The notes below the pieces were generated by a model. That model was not told the origin of the DNA. It was given only the letters and a program-made list of their open reading frames with translations, and did no database searches. A stretch of 64,000 nucleotides of DNA from Pempheris klunzingeri (lineage: Eukaryota > Chordata > Actinopteri > Acropomatiformes > Pempheridae): assembly GCF_042242105.1 (NCBI RefSeq), contig NC_092035.1:1430083-1494082 (forward strand), written 5' to 3'. Below, one piece after another: positions 12,351-24,310 of this stretch (its first letter is position 1; each line of letters opens with the position of its first letter). The translations under genes were made by a program, and so were the position numbers.

Positions 12351-14870
12351 GAACCGGGCTGAATGAGCAGAAACCCGGGTTACATGCCGGATAAACAGCA
12401 GAGCTGTGTGTGGAAACTGTAGAGGAGGTGCAGGAGCATCCAGGCTGTGCTCAGGATGGAGGGATGGAGGGAGGATATTGAGCCTCACGGTGCGTCGGGT
12501 GAGGAAGGTGGCCTCCGCTGCAAAAAGTGACGAGTCCAGTCTGCATCACATTTACTGACAGGAGAATAAAAGGCAGGAACATCCGCAGCGGCTCCCAGAG
12601 GATGAGGCCTCAAACACACCGTGAAATACCAACAAACACACTGATGTGTCTGATCTATATGCATTTATCTTTGTTTTTATTATTACTCTTATTAAAAGGC
12701 ACGGATATTTTAACATAAGCACCATAATGTATTTTATTTATTTAAATTCATGTTTGTGAATTTTATTTATTATTTAATCATTATGAATTTTATCTCCATG
12801 AGTTATTTTTCTCCTGTGGAAATTACTTTACTTCGCTTTGCCTTTTTTTTTTTTTTGCCTTCTGGGCTTCCGTAGCTCCTGGGCTTCCGTAGCTCCTCCC
12901 CTCTACCTGTCACATGCTGCTGCACCTTGCTGAGGTAGGTTGTGTGAGCGAAGTAAGCTGCAGTAATTATGTTGTTTTCTTTGGACATGTAGTCGTTGAA
13001 GTGATTCTCTTTGGTGTTTGTTCTTTATTGTTGTATACTTTTGTGTTGCCAGACTGTTTTGTGTTGATTTTACCGTCAGTATAAGTTTTATAGATGTTTT
13101 TAACCCGTCCTGCGTTAGCTAGTTTCTCTGTTAACTGTTAAATATTGTTTTTATGTTTAGGGGAGGAAAGTACAGTGAGATGACAATACTGCTGTGATTA
13201 GAAGAAGACATCTGATGTGTTTCTGTCCTCTTCAGATTAAAGGAGTTCTGGAAAGCGGTCCTGTTTCTGGTGCCCGTCCACCTGCATGGTGCGTTCAGGT
13301 GTATTTCTACTCACAGGTATTTTTCCGTGCACCAGCACCACAGTGAAAAGGACTAAATGTGCAAAAAGGAAAATAAAAGTCAAAGTTTTGAGCTTGTAAT
13401 CTTTTGCAGCGCTCAACGTGCTCACGCAGAGCGACGTCAAGCTGCTCAAAATTACGTCCACAGGAAGTGGGGTTGCGTAACCTTCAGAATAAAGGTGGCA
13501 CACATGTGGGAGCAGTCTGGTGGTACAGGAAGTGTAAATAAAAGTAGAAATACTCAATTTTATTCAAGTAAAAGATCAAAATGTACTTAGTATCAAAGGT
13601 ACTCGTGATGCAGCATGATTTCAGAATAACACTAAATGATTTAATTATTATTATTTATGCATTAATGTCAATCAGGAGCTCATTTTAATGACTATAAGAT
13701 ATAGATGAAGGCATTTTTATCCATAACAATACATCATAATGATTATACTCTTTCTTTTTAATCTCTAAAGCTGTCGAATAAATGTACTGAAGAAAACAGT
13801 CCAATATCTCCCTCTTGGGTGTGTGTAAATCAGAAATACTCAAAGACAGGAGGCCTACAAGTACCTGAACGTTACTTGAGTAAATGTGTTTAATTGTGTG
13901 TGTGGAAACACGGGAAAGAAATGAGTGGAAAAGATCTAGAGGAGACGGACTGGTTATAAATCATCCCCTAACATTTGCTGATTTGTGTGGTGAATATATG
14001 GAATTTGTCTCCTTTTATTAATAAATTCAAATTACTTTCTGCCTGATATGTAAATGAAGTGAGGTGTTACTCATGTTTTACTAACAAGAAACTGAATTTC
14101 AGAACATTTTCCACTGTTATTATGTTAAAAGTTATTATTTTCTATTTCTCTGGGACTGCAGAGATGAGACCTTGTGAAAATATACGTTTATTTGTGTAAT
14201 TATATCTCAACACTAGAAACTCATTCTAACCTTAGCTTTAGCTTTCTATGCACACACAGTCGTTCTTAAATCACTATTTTGTGTTAAAATACAGTTGTTT
14301 AGAGCTTAAAGCTTCCATCCAGCCTCCTAAAGCAGAGTAAGCATTAAAATCTGAGGAACAAAAGTGAACAGAGGACAAATTCAAAGCAAAGAAAAGCATA
14401 AAAACAATCAGAGTTGGCTGGTATCATGTGGTCACAGGGTGGTTTTCCTCCTGGTGGTCAGAGGGGGGCAGTGAGCACCCAGAGGACCTGAACACACTCT
14501 CTACACGCCTCGTTTAAACTTCAGGCAAGATACAGAGCAGCTAAAGAGGATTATTGAATCACAAGCTGGTAATAAACTGTGTGTGGAAAGTCCAGTCAGC
14601 AGCAGACTTCCTCTCTCCAGGGTCTAATATGTCATATTTCACTTCTTTTAACAGGAACTTCCCACTTTTCTGTGAGCAAATCGACAGAACAAGTGTGAAG
14701 TTGCCTCAAATTAACACATCATTCAATCAAACGATTGATCTGTCTGCATCATATATGATACATCATATATTCACACGTGTTTCTGTTATTCACATTTCAT
14801 TGGTAATGAATACGACGTACTGAGATCTGAAAAATAAACAGAGAGAATGATTTAAGCAGACGAGCTTCTT
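12351..14870. other. Noncoding stretch between the CpG block and the cyp27a 3' end
   Basis: A poly(T) run at 12843-12856 is followed by the 17-base duplication described separately. No exon is supported. Confidence 0.5.
12863..12896. repeat. 17-bp perfect tandem duplication
   Basis: TGGGCTTCCGTAGCTCC occurs twice head-to-tail (12863-12879 and 12880-12896), directly after a poly(T) run. It is a recent slippage or duplication event. Confidence 0.95.
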
Positions 14871-14873
14871 TCC

Positions 14874-14879
14874 TTTAAT
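14874..14879 (-). promoter_or_regulatory. Possible poly(A) signal of the cyp27a gene
   Basis: An ATTAAA hexamer reads on the minus strand about 145 bases beyond the cyp27a stop codon. It would give a very short 3'UTR. No canonical AATAAA was noticed on this strand in the same interval. Confidence 0.35.
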
Positions 14880-15022
14880 TTGGTCCCTCATAAGTAGTTT
14901 GTTGCATGAGTGGAAGACAGATGTCCTGGTCTCAGCTCCTGCACACCAGGCTTCATTCACCTCTGTTTAACCTCAGTGAAGTGGGAGCGTGTCTCTGCTA
15001 CACCTGTGCTGTGGCGCCGTCT

Positions 15023-18000
15023 TCATCGGGCTCTGGGCAGGAAGCGCAGGTTGATGGGCTTCCCGGGGACGAGCAGGGTTCGAGTTTTAGGCTCCACGAG
15101 CGGTGCGCCGTCCTCGGGCTGGACCTCGTAGTGCTGCATCAGCTGCAGGACGACACCGACGGATCACTGTGAACGCTGCCACTGCTCAAGAAACTTTATT
15201 CTGTTTGATATTTGATGATGAGTCATGTTTCAGTCTTCATGTTCTTCCAAACCTAAAACCTTTGGTGCATCACCTTCACCACAGAGGTCAAGATATCTCC
15301 AAAAGTTTGCAGATTTCAATTAAAGTCAAAGGTTTTTGGTGCTGTTTTTGCCTGGAAGGTTGAAGAAATATCTGAATCTACATAGAAAAACCCTTCGATG
15401 TGCCATTTGAGGGATAAGAGAAGAAAAGAAACTCACCCTGGACAGAGCAAAGTACATCTCCATCTCCGCCACCCTCTTGCCCACACAGGCTCGCACCCCG
15501 ACACCGAAGGGGATGAAGCTGTATGGGTGATGCTGGTAGAAGCAGGGGCCGCCGGGCGCCTCGGCTCGGAGCCACCGCTCCGGGACGAAGCGCTCGGCGT
15601 CCACAAACTCGGCCTCATCGTGGGTGACGGCATAATGACACAGGTGGAACTGAGTCTGGAAGGAAGAGCCGTTGGATTACTAACAGCTGAGCAAAGCGCT
15701 GAATATGTGAAACCTGAAGCGTCACATCCCACCTTCTTTGGGAACCAGTAGTCGTCCACGATCACCTCGCTCTCCGAGATGAAGCGTCCGTTTCCAGGGA
15801 CGACAGGATAAAGGCTGGAGGAGAAGGGCACAGAGGGGAGGACGTGACCCGGAGCACGCACTCATGCTGTTCACCTGTTTCCTCTTTGGCTTCGTGACTG
15901 CTGCTCCAGATGACAGAGATAACGACTGATGTGGGTTTGGCTCCCGACCGGACGCACCGGTCAGGCCGAACACACTCCAGTTAAAGTATTCAATGAGCAC
16001 AAAGCATTTAAAGTTAAGTCTCTATACTTTAGGTAAAAGCAGCTCCTTAAGTTATGACCATAAAGCTGATTTGATGATTTAAAACACGGTCGAGTCGAGT
16101 CAACATTTAGTTTAGAGTCTAAAAGGGACTATTTTATTATAGTATAATATAATAATATATATTTTATTCAGAAATGTGAATTTAAACAACTTTTCCTCAA
16201 TAACATTCTAAATTATTTTCTGTCCGTGTCCTCATGTGTCGTCTTATATTTATATTCTTTAATCACGGCTACATGAGCTCCACAAACAAGACCCACAGGT
16301 TTTACCTCCGACAGACAAACAGGTAAAACTCTGCTGAGAAAGTCTCTGTGTTCAAAGTCCACTTTTCCTTTAGCCTTTTATTTTGTCTCTGTAAAAGAGC
16401 TGTTCATCTAAATAAACAACTCTTTTAAATGTGGACACCTGGATGTTTTTCAGTTCCAGTTAAAGGGAGATCTAGAGTCCAGCCACATAGTTTAACCCTG
16501 AGATTGTAATATACAGTGATGCCAGATGGACTTATTAATATAATAATTTCACAATTCTACATGTGCAAACTCGGCCTGACTGATGAATGGAGGCTTTGTA
16601 ATCCGGACTGAGTGGATATTCATGTGCACAGTTGCATAAGATGATATTGTGAAAGCCCCAAACCTTGTTCTCCTGAGCCAGAGCCAGAGGAAAACTGTCC
16701 AGGAAGCTGGTGCATTCAGGGACCGACATTCCTGAACTGTCTCTCAGTGGCAGCATGAGGATATTAGAGACCTTTAACGTGCAAAGAATCTGAAAATCCT
16801 CCTCACGCTTGCAGGCTTTGAGCTCACTGGGGCAGGAACAGGATCCAGCAGCTTCTCCAAGCAGTTATCTGACTACAGTAAACCCAGTTTCTGGAGCTTG
16901 TTGGACGTTTTTTATGTTTTCTTATCCTGAGAGAACTTCATGTTCTGTTCTGTTTACAATAAGATAAGAGGGAAAGACTAACCCAGCTGTGATTACCACA
17001 CAAGACCAGCAGCATTTATGTGTGTTTGAGGTTATTCTGGATGTCAGTGGACTGATTTAGCACGGGAGGAAGAATAATATAGAAAAAATACAACGGAAAT
17101 TATAAATAATTGGATAACTGGGTACTTTGAAGAGCTTCTTTATCTTCCATCGTTAGATTGTTAGCTCACCGTAACGTCTCCTTGATGACGGCCTTCAGGT
17201 AGGGCATCCTGCTCAGGTCAGCCACGGTCGGCTCCCGTCCCTGTGGACACACAGAGTCCACCTCGCCGTGCAGGCGATCCTGAGCCCTGCGGTCCTTCGC
17301 CAGGCGGTACAGGGCCCACGACAGTGTGTTGGAGGTCTGAGGACAGAGGACGGAGATCAGAAGGCAATAATAATAGTAATATCTTTATTTATAGAGCAAC
17401 AAAATGCTGTTTTACATAAACAACAAACCCCCAAAAGAACAGCTCACATTTAACAGCAGTAACGTCAGAATAATAGATTTCCTAACAACAAGAGCCTGAA
17501 GTCCTGCAGACTCTCACAGGACACTCAGCTGAGCTGTGCAGCAGGTTCAGAGTGTTTTCCATCTGAAGAGGTTTGATTTGCTCTGACAGAGGAAAGAGAT
17601 GCTGCTTAAAAAACCCTTAAAATTTCCCTCCACCAAACTCCAGCCAAATATTTTTTAAGATATTTTGCAATCACGGAATAACAAATACAAAGATCGGACC
17701 GGTCGTATCAGGGAGTCACACCCCGTCGACTTCAGACGTTACAGCCAAGATAAACACAAACATCCAACGTGCAGCTAAAACAGCCGACAAGCCTCAACCT
17801 CACGAGGGAATGCAGCCAGACGAGCTCTGCCTTCGCCCGGACGCACTGAAACCAGCCTGTGCTCCATTTCTGCTTTTGATTCCCTCGGGCCAAAGTGCAC
17901 AGACTTCAGGCTGAGCAGCTTCAGGGAGTTAAATTCCTTAATAAATCTGTTCCCTGCCGACACAAACACAGTGAGTACAACAGGTGACGGCTGTTTTTAC

Positions 18001-19975
18001 ACCTTTACTCCTACAACAGCTCAGAGAAACAACTGATCGAAGTCCACACCTCTACATCTGTGTGCACGATCATTTGGGACAAAGCTCACAGATTTTAGCT
18101 TCAGCTCCTTCAGTCAGAACTTGTGCAGTTGAGTTAAATGACCCAAACAACACAAGGTCCAAGCAAACTATCAGGTTTCAGGGAGGAGAGAAGAACTGAG
18201 ACCGGTCCTGCACATGAAACCACAGATGGACAGAAGAGAGGATGTTCCTGCAGCAGTGACCTTCTCACCGTGTCCACTCCTCCCAGCAGCAGCTCAGTGA
18301 TGCTGGTGTAGATCTCTGCTCTGCTCAGCTTGTCAGAGGACAGCAGGTAGGTCAGGTACATGCCCTCCGCCGACTCGCCGCGGCTCACCTGAGCTTCAAT
18401 TTCAGCAACTCTCCGGTCGATGAGGGTCTGAGCTGCACACAGAAACCCAAACTGTTTACAGAGTCCAGACTTGGAGCTCCAGACGGCCTGACTTTTCCCT
18501 GTGGTGGTTTCTTTTACCGACGTCACAGAGGTCGTCCCACGCCTGAACGAAGCGCCTCCAGAAGGGGAGGACGGAGCGGCTCCAGCGAGGGAAGAGGACC
18601 ACGGTCTCCGACAGCGTCAGCATGTCGTTGGCGGCGCGGATGAAGCGCAGTGTGTCGTGGGGAATCTCCTCCAGCAGGCAGCCCAGCCGGGTCTCAAACA
18701 AGATGGCGGAGGTACCTGCAGGAGGTGAGACGAGGTTTAAAAGAATCAAAAGCTGCCGCCCGCTAACGTCGACCTGCAGTGTCACTGAATTCCCACCTTC
18801 AAATCCAAACTTGTAGAGCTCAGCGGCGAGATCTGGGACTGTGGCTCCATCCTGACTGAGCTGTCGGAGGCGCTCGATGCGTTGCAGCAGGTCTCCGACC
18901 ACCTGGTGGATGACGGGGGCGAAGGTCGACACTTCCTGCAGCTTCAGCATCTTGGGGTTCAGGGCGCTGCGGATTCTGTACCACGCTGGTCCAGTGCTGG
19001 AAAGGAAAAGAGTGTTAGAGGTTCTCCAAGGGCTCCGTGATGGAGCCCTGAGGAACTCCTTCACAGTGGGTTCATAAGACCAGAAGCCTGAACTTTCTTA
19101 GATTCTTTCAGGGATCATTTAAGGATCTTTTACACTTAAGAAACGTTGAGCTACAGAAGTTTAAACTTGATGGAACTCTTCGATACTGTCTCCACTCACT
19201 CCACGTGCAGACCGTAGGCCTGCCCTCTCAGGTCCCGGTACTCCTTCCAGTGAGGCAGCTCGGCTCGGACCGGGTATCGGCCCTCCTGGCGGATCACCTG
19301 AGCTATGAGGTCAGGACTCGCCACATTGACGATGTCAAAAGGGCCGAACCTGGAGCGCCAGATGGGCCCATAAAGACTCTTCTGCACATCCTGGAGAACA
19401 AATAAAGTAAATTCACAATATGAACCACTTCTTTAAATCAGAATAACCGCTGAGTAAAACTTCTGGACACTTGTAGGTTGTTGTGAACAAAGTTAATCCA
19501 CCTGAAAAGATGATTTTACACCACCACTGGAACCTCACATTACAATTTAGGATTAAATTATCACCTTAATACAATAACAATGACCCACTAGAAGTTATAC
19601 AGAACAAATTTAATTCACTGCTGAAGGCTGAGCTCATCTTCTGAGGCTGCTGTAGTGAAGCAGGCCAGTCTGCACTGGAGTTATTTCTAACTGAAGAAGA
19701 AGTGGTGATGATACCTGCAGCAGGTGGCTCTTGTCCGCAAACCCTTTGACAAACAGCCAGTACAGCGTGGTGGACAAACTGGGCCCCGGCAGGTCATCGA
19801 TGCTCCGCAGTTTGCGCTCCTCAGACGCCGCCTGGACGTTCAGGTGTCTTCTGGCCGCAGCAGCAGCAGCAGATCCGCCGCGTCGGAGCTCCGGACCGGA
19901 CCGAGCCGCCAACAGAGCCCCGGAGCGGAGCGCAGAGGGCCGCAGAGTCCAAGCTGCAGCCGCCGGAGAGCCCAT
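15023..19975 (-). CDS. cyp27a1-like: Mitochondrial cytochrome P450, CYP27A-type (sterol 26/27-hydroxylase-like)
   Basis: Nine coding exons on the minus strand: 19715-19975, 19200-19390, 18797-18996, 18518-18715, 18269-18432, 17170-17336, 15733-15814, 15437-15655, 15023-15142. They join in frame to 533 residues; human CYP27A1 has 531. The Ala/Arg-rich first 45 residues look like a mitochondrial targeting peptide. The I-helix reads GGVDTTSNT (about 334-342), the K-helix ETLR is 391-394, and the heme loop [10 protein letters not shown] places the thiolate Cys at 478. RQEGRYPVR followed by WKEYRD fits CYP27A better than CYP27B or CYP27C. Family members are inner-mitochondrial-membrane enzymes that take electrons from adrenodoxin and hydroxylate sterol side chains or vitamin D. 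I infer sterol or vitamin D substrates. Fish carry several cyp27a paralogues, so the exact symbol is open. The start is the first ATG of the frame (19973-19975). Confidence 0.93.
15815..17169 (-). other. cyp27a intron 6
   Basis: The longest intron of the gene (1.36 kb), between the exon that ends in ETL and the exon that begins LYPVVPGN. It is AT-rich and nothing else was recognised. Confidence 0.8.
17370..17460. repeat. Fragment of a fish retroelement tail in cyp27a intron 6
   Basis: TATCTTTATTTATAGAGCAA followed within 20 bases by TTTTACATAAACAACAA resembles the 3' part of a short interspersed element common in teleosts. It lies 34 bases upstream of cyp27a exon 6 on the gene strand side. 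Confidence 0.4.
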
Positions 19976-20924
19976 GGAGAGAGCTGGGTGTGACGGAGGA
20001 GACAGACTGTGTGTGTTGATCACTTTTCCAACAGAGGATTGTTGTCCAAGACCTCCTGCAGGGAAGCTCCGGTACTGCAGAAACTGTCAGCGAGATCAGT
20101 TCATTTCAGACATGATGGCAGGAAATGAACATCATGTCTTCGGTCTGACATCTGCACATGACAGCATCCTAACAAAACATGTGTCTCATCCAGTGTGCAG
20201 GAAGTGCATTCATACAAATAAAACCTACAAATAAAATAACTAAAATAACTAATGAATCCTGCTCTAAGCTTGGAAACACGTGTGAACATTCACATGTATA
20301 TTTGTACACTGTGAATACTTTGTTCCTGTCCTGCTTATGTTGCCTGAAGTAAAGAAAAGAGGGATTATATTTTCCTCTGTGATCTGTCAGCTTTGTCTTC
20401 CAGTTCAATCAAGGTATCCATCAACTCGAAGTTAAAAGGTTTTATTTTGAAAGTGTATAAAGGAAGTAGTACTAAGCTACTGTGTGTTTAATAAGTACAA
20501 CAAAACCTAAACTTTGTTTAATAAATATAAACAAAAAAAACAAAAGCATGTAGTCCCCTCAGAAACAAGTAGATTTTATTTATAGTCTAACATTTGAAAA
20601 CATCCTCTTTATTTCAGTATTGATTAAACATCTGTGGGATAATAATCATCTTTCTCCCAGAAAATATATCAGGAATAGTTTTGTTTTCCAGTTTGAAAGA
20701 AGATAAATCAGGAGGTGACGTCAGTTGTTGTTGTTGTTAGAGAGCACAGCTCTATTTCTTCTTCCTCTTTTGTTATTGTAATTGATTATATTCTTCTTCT
20801 TCATGCTGATTTATTTTTGTCTATTTGTATTTATTGTGGGTGACTTTTGTCACGAACCAACAGACAGCATCAATAATCAATATGGAACACCTCCATCAGT
20901 ATGTAACTACAATATGGCTTTTAT

Positions 20925-21460
20925 TTTGAAATCTTCAACCGGAAGCATTGATCGCATGTAGTTCGTCTAACTTTACATTAGAGTCGCTGTAGTTTCAAAC
21001 TATGGCCACTAGATGGCGTCAAACACATTGATCTCAATAGGATATAACTTTAATCTCGCTTTTGGTTTGATTATTGTTCTAAAAAGAAGTGAAGTTACCA
21101 ATAACCGTGCTTCAGTTTATCCGCGTGCTTCTGTGAGTTAGCTTAAAGTGTTAGCCGAAGCTAACGGAGGCTTTACGTTCCTCTGAAAAGAACCGTGTCC
21201 CAAGTGTTTCATCCGTTTCGTCCATCTACCGCAGTCTATCAGGAAATAAATTAAACAAGTTAAGAGGAGTCACGAGACTTCCGGTGAAGATATTCAACGT
21301 TGAAACGGAAATTGAACCACATTTTATTTCTGCAAACATAACCTTTATTTTGAATGTTTCAACCGGATGTTTTGCTCATATGTCAGTACGGCTAACTTTA
21401 CACTCGTGCGGTTGTAGTTACCAACTGTGACCACATGATGGCGCCAAACACCACGTTTTG
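20925..21460. repeat. Diverged direct duplication (two ~100-bp copies about 410 bp apart)
   Basis: Copy 1 (about 20928-21032) and copy 2 (about 21339-21455) share, in order, TTTATTTTGAA, TTCAACCGGA, CTAACTTTACA, TGTAGTT, and a tgRCCAC...GATGGCG block followed by CAAACAC. Divergence is substantial, so this is an old duplication or two copies of one dispersed element. Confidence 0.65.
21003..21020 (+). promoter_or_regulatory. CTCF-like motif, copy 1 of a duplicated block
   Basis: TGGCCACTAGATGGCGTC matches the CTCF core pattern CCAC-YAG-RKGGC. It lies about 1 kb upstream of the cyp27a start in the cyp27a-map3k2 intergenic space. Confidence 0.45.
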
Positions 21461-22057
21461 ACTATAACGTCGCTTAAAGTGCTGATTCTGTTTCGATTAT
21501 CGGCAGCAAATTAGCGCCTGACGTTCAGTTTAAACGTCACTTATAGTTTATTTTTTTTATTAAAATAATAAATCAAGCTCCGTCTGTGTTTATACTCAAA
21601 TATTAACTCCACAGTAAAACTCTGAAACTGTAGATTAAACCTGTAAAAACACACGGAGTTATAAATTATGTACCGGAAGACCGTGTAGTCACGTGACACA
21701 GCGAAGAGTAAAGACGGACATAATCTGCCATATTCATACTTCCGGTAAAGACCTTAAAAAAAAAAATAAAAGCTTCAAAATAGTATAAAAATGTATTTTT
21801 ATTTTCTTTAGTTTATATAAAGGTTATGACATAAAAACATCTTTGCAGTGCTTTTAGTGTTTTGAACTTGTATATTAAATTTTCTTTGCAACCATTTGCA
21901 TTTATGGATGTAAGATGTTGCACTAAAAACATAATTTATGTTTTTTCCCCCATTTTTAAAAAGTTATGTTGTGTGAATGAGTGGCTCTAAAAAAGATTTA
22001 TCTTCGTAACACACTCACAAAAAATTCAAGTAGCAACTTAATGTGAAATAAATATCT

Positions 22058-22063
22058 TTTATT
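22058..22063 (-). promoter_or_regulatory. Candidate distal poly(A) signal for map3k2
   Basis: AATAAA on the minus strand, followed by an A/T-rich stretch. It is the last good hexamer before the intergenic block toward cyp27a. An upstream alternative occurs near 23,330. Confidence 0.35.
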
Positions 22064-22528
22064 TTGTCATCGTCATAGTCATTGTTGTAATTATGAACAC
22101 AGAGCTGTCGCAATACTCCAGAATTTTGCCAAAAAACAGCAACCATTCAACGGCACCGCTGCGTCTCTCAGGACCCAACCATGCATAAAATCTCCCATTT
22201 AAAAAAAAGTAAAATAAAAAATATATATTAAAAAATTATGCGTACCACTGATATACAGATCTGATATAAACAGGCGTATTGGTCACAAACCAATTAGAAT
22301 TATAAACATGGCTTCTTTTACAATACACAGAGACCAAACATGTGGGATATAAGTGGACTTTTCTTTTTTTAAAAAAGGGTACATTTTCATTTTATACATT
22401 TGTACATGATTTTTTTTCTCATTTCTTGTTATTATTTTTAATGTTCTCAACCCCTACAGTCAGAATGCTCAAGGCATTTCGGGCGCAGTGTCCAAAAAGC
22501 ACAAAAATTGCAGTAAATGCACGTTTAC

Positions 22529-22577
22529 AAACACACACACACACACTCTGTCTCTCACACACACACACACACACACC
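22529..22577. repeat. (CA)n, interrupted
   Basis: Two CA runs separated by CTCTGTCTCT. Confidence 0.95.
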
Positions 22578-22747
22578 CAGGAGTGGCAGCAGTGGCTTTA
22601 GACACTAAAGAGAGAACTACAGGTGTATCTTGGCATTTGCAGGCGACAAAAACTGGTACCGAAGAGTTTAATCTGCGGTGGTGAATGAGGCCATTTGACG
22701 GTTAAAAAAAAATAAAAAGACATTACATTCATGTAGAGTCATTACCA

Positions 22748-22773
22748 ACACACACACACACACACACACACAC
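22748..22773. repeat. (CA)n
   Basis: Thirteen CA units. Confidence 0.95.
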
Positions 22774-24230
22774 CTGCTCACAATCACACTTGTGTAAAAA
22801 TAAAAAATAGTCTTTAAAATGTGCAAAGAAAAGGTCGCTGAACCGAGCTGCACGAGCAACAGCCGATGAGGGATCGTGAGAGAGCATCAGTGAATCTTCC
22901 ATAGTGCATAACGGGCGTGCGAACCACGGTTTACCAGTGCAGGCGGCTCTTAAACCCGATCTCCATCTGTACCAGACAGTTTACTGCGGGCCGCCTCAGA
23001 CTCGGCACACGAGCTCCCGTGACGCCAGGCCGAGTCACAGAGGGAGAGAATCTACCATGAAGTTTAGTTTTTCTGTAGCACGCATCGAGTCGGAGATGAA
23101 TAAATAAAAGCTTCGGCGAGCCGGACAATGCGGAGAAGTTTCCACAACCTGCGTGGATCAGACTATGGCGGATAATCAACCACAGACGAGTTCATTGATA
23201 AGTGCCTTCAGAGAAATGACGAAGCCGGGCGAGTCTTTAGTAACTTCAGCCGACACGTCGGGTCATTTCTTCACTACTAGTTTGGTATAAACTAAAGATT
23301 TAACAGGACTGGACTCAACCCAAGTGCTTTATTTCATATCAGAGTTCATTACTCATTAATTATTAAAAACATTCTCCATTCTGGCTGAGCAGAGACTCTC
23401 AGGAGCTGCTCTCAGATCAGTTACATCGTACTAGATCTCTTTGGGAAACCTATCTAACAAGAGAAATACCCACATTGTATATTCTGCTGAGCTTAGTGGA
23501 TTATTATTCTTCATGCTTTGACTAGAGAACCACAAACGTACCAAACCCTGAAGCTCACAAACTGCTGTACCGTTACATCCTCTTTCATCCAACGGGGCAG
23601 ACAACGAAATACACCTCACATGAACTCTCGCTACTGATGATCTTCAGTGCGCGTCACGTCCGAAGCTCTCCAGAGGGTCTGGAGGAGCTGAACTAAGTGC
23701 AGAGTGCATGCTGGGTAGCTGAGGGGGGGTCTGGGATGTTTGGAGCGTACCCAACCTGCCGACAAATCACAACAACAACGAATAAACTAGCTGAAATATC
23801 CAGCAACGCTTTAGGGGTCTTTGTTCCGGTAAAACATCACTGATTGCACCTTTAATAAGCTGCCTGGTGCCTGGACAACCTCAAAATGACCAAAATGTGA
23901 GTGGACTTTGGTTTGTTACTGATCGTTTCATTAATTACGTGTCGCTGGTTGTAGAAACTCCTGCTGTCCGCTGTGCACAGCCGGTTTGCGGCCTACTGGT
24001 GCATAGTTATGGAGCCGGTGTGATGAACGACGCCGATGTATCACGTGACCAACGCGGACGCTGTGGAAGCTCGGCCCGGCGGGACACGCTTTGGCTAAAG
24101 TGACGAGTTGACTTGGATGCATTTGATTTGGCAAAAGCAGCGACTGCAGCACCGACTGTTGTTGAAGGTACGAAGCTGTGAGATACTGTAAACGTCTTTA
24201 GGTGTGACTCTGATCTGTAGGAGTGCATGT

Positions 24231-24310
24231 GGGGGCAACAGGAGTTCTCCCACGTGGGGGCAACAGGAGTTCTCCCACGTGGGGGCAACAGGAGTTCTCC
24301 CACGTGGGGG
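24231..24310. repeat. 25-bp tandem repeat with a CACGTG core at each junction
   Basis: Three exact copies (24231-24255, 24256-24280, 24281-24305) and the start of a fourth. Each junction forms CCCACGTGGGGG, an E-box palindrome. The array lies in the presumed map3k2 3'UTR and makes unrelated repetitive open frames on both strands. Confidence 0.97.

Larger units (their letters stand above)
19976..22044. other. cyp27a-map3k2 intergenic region with cyp27a promoter
   Basis: About 2 kb. It contains the duplicated CTCF-like blocks, several ETS-like ACTTCCGG/CCGGAAG words (21278, 21676, 21740) and a cluster of GTTAGC/GCTAAC words at 21135-21170. No exon was found, and an AT-rich run lies at 21,770-22,030. 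Confidence 0.5.

Noticed and set aside
15023-19975. CYP27C1 (the human neighbour of MAP3K2) instead of CYP27A
   Set aside because: Linkage to map3k2 would suggest CYP27C1, but RQEGRYPVR, the YGPIW start of the globular domain and the C-terminal [15 protein letters not shown] fit CYP27A/B. A phylogeny would settle it.
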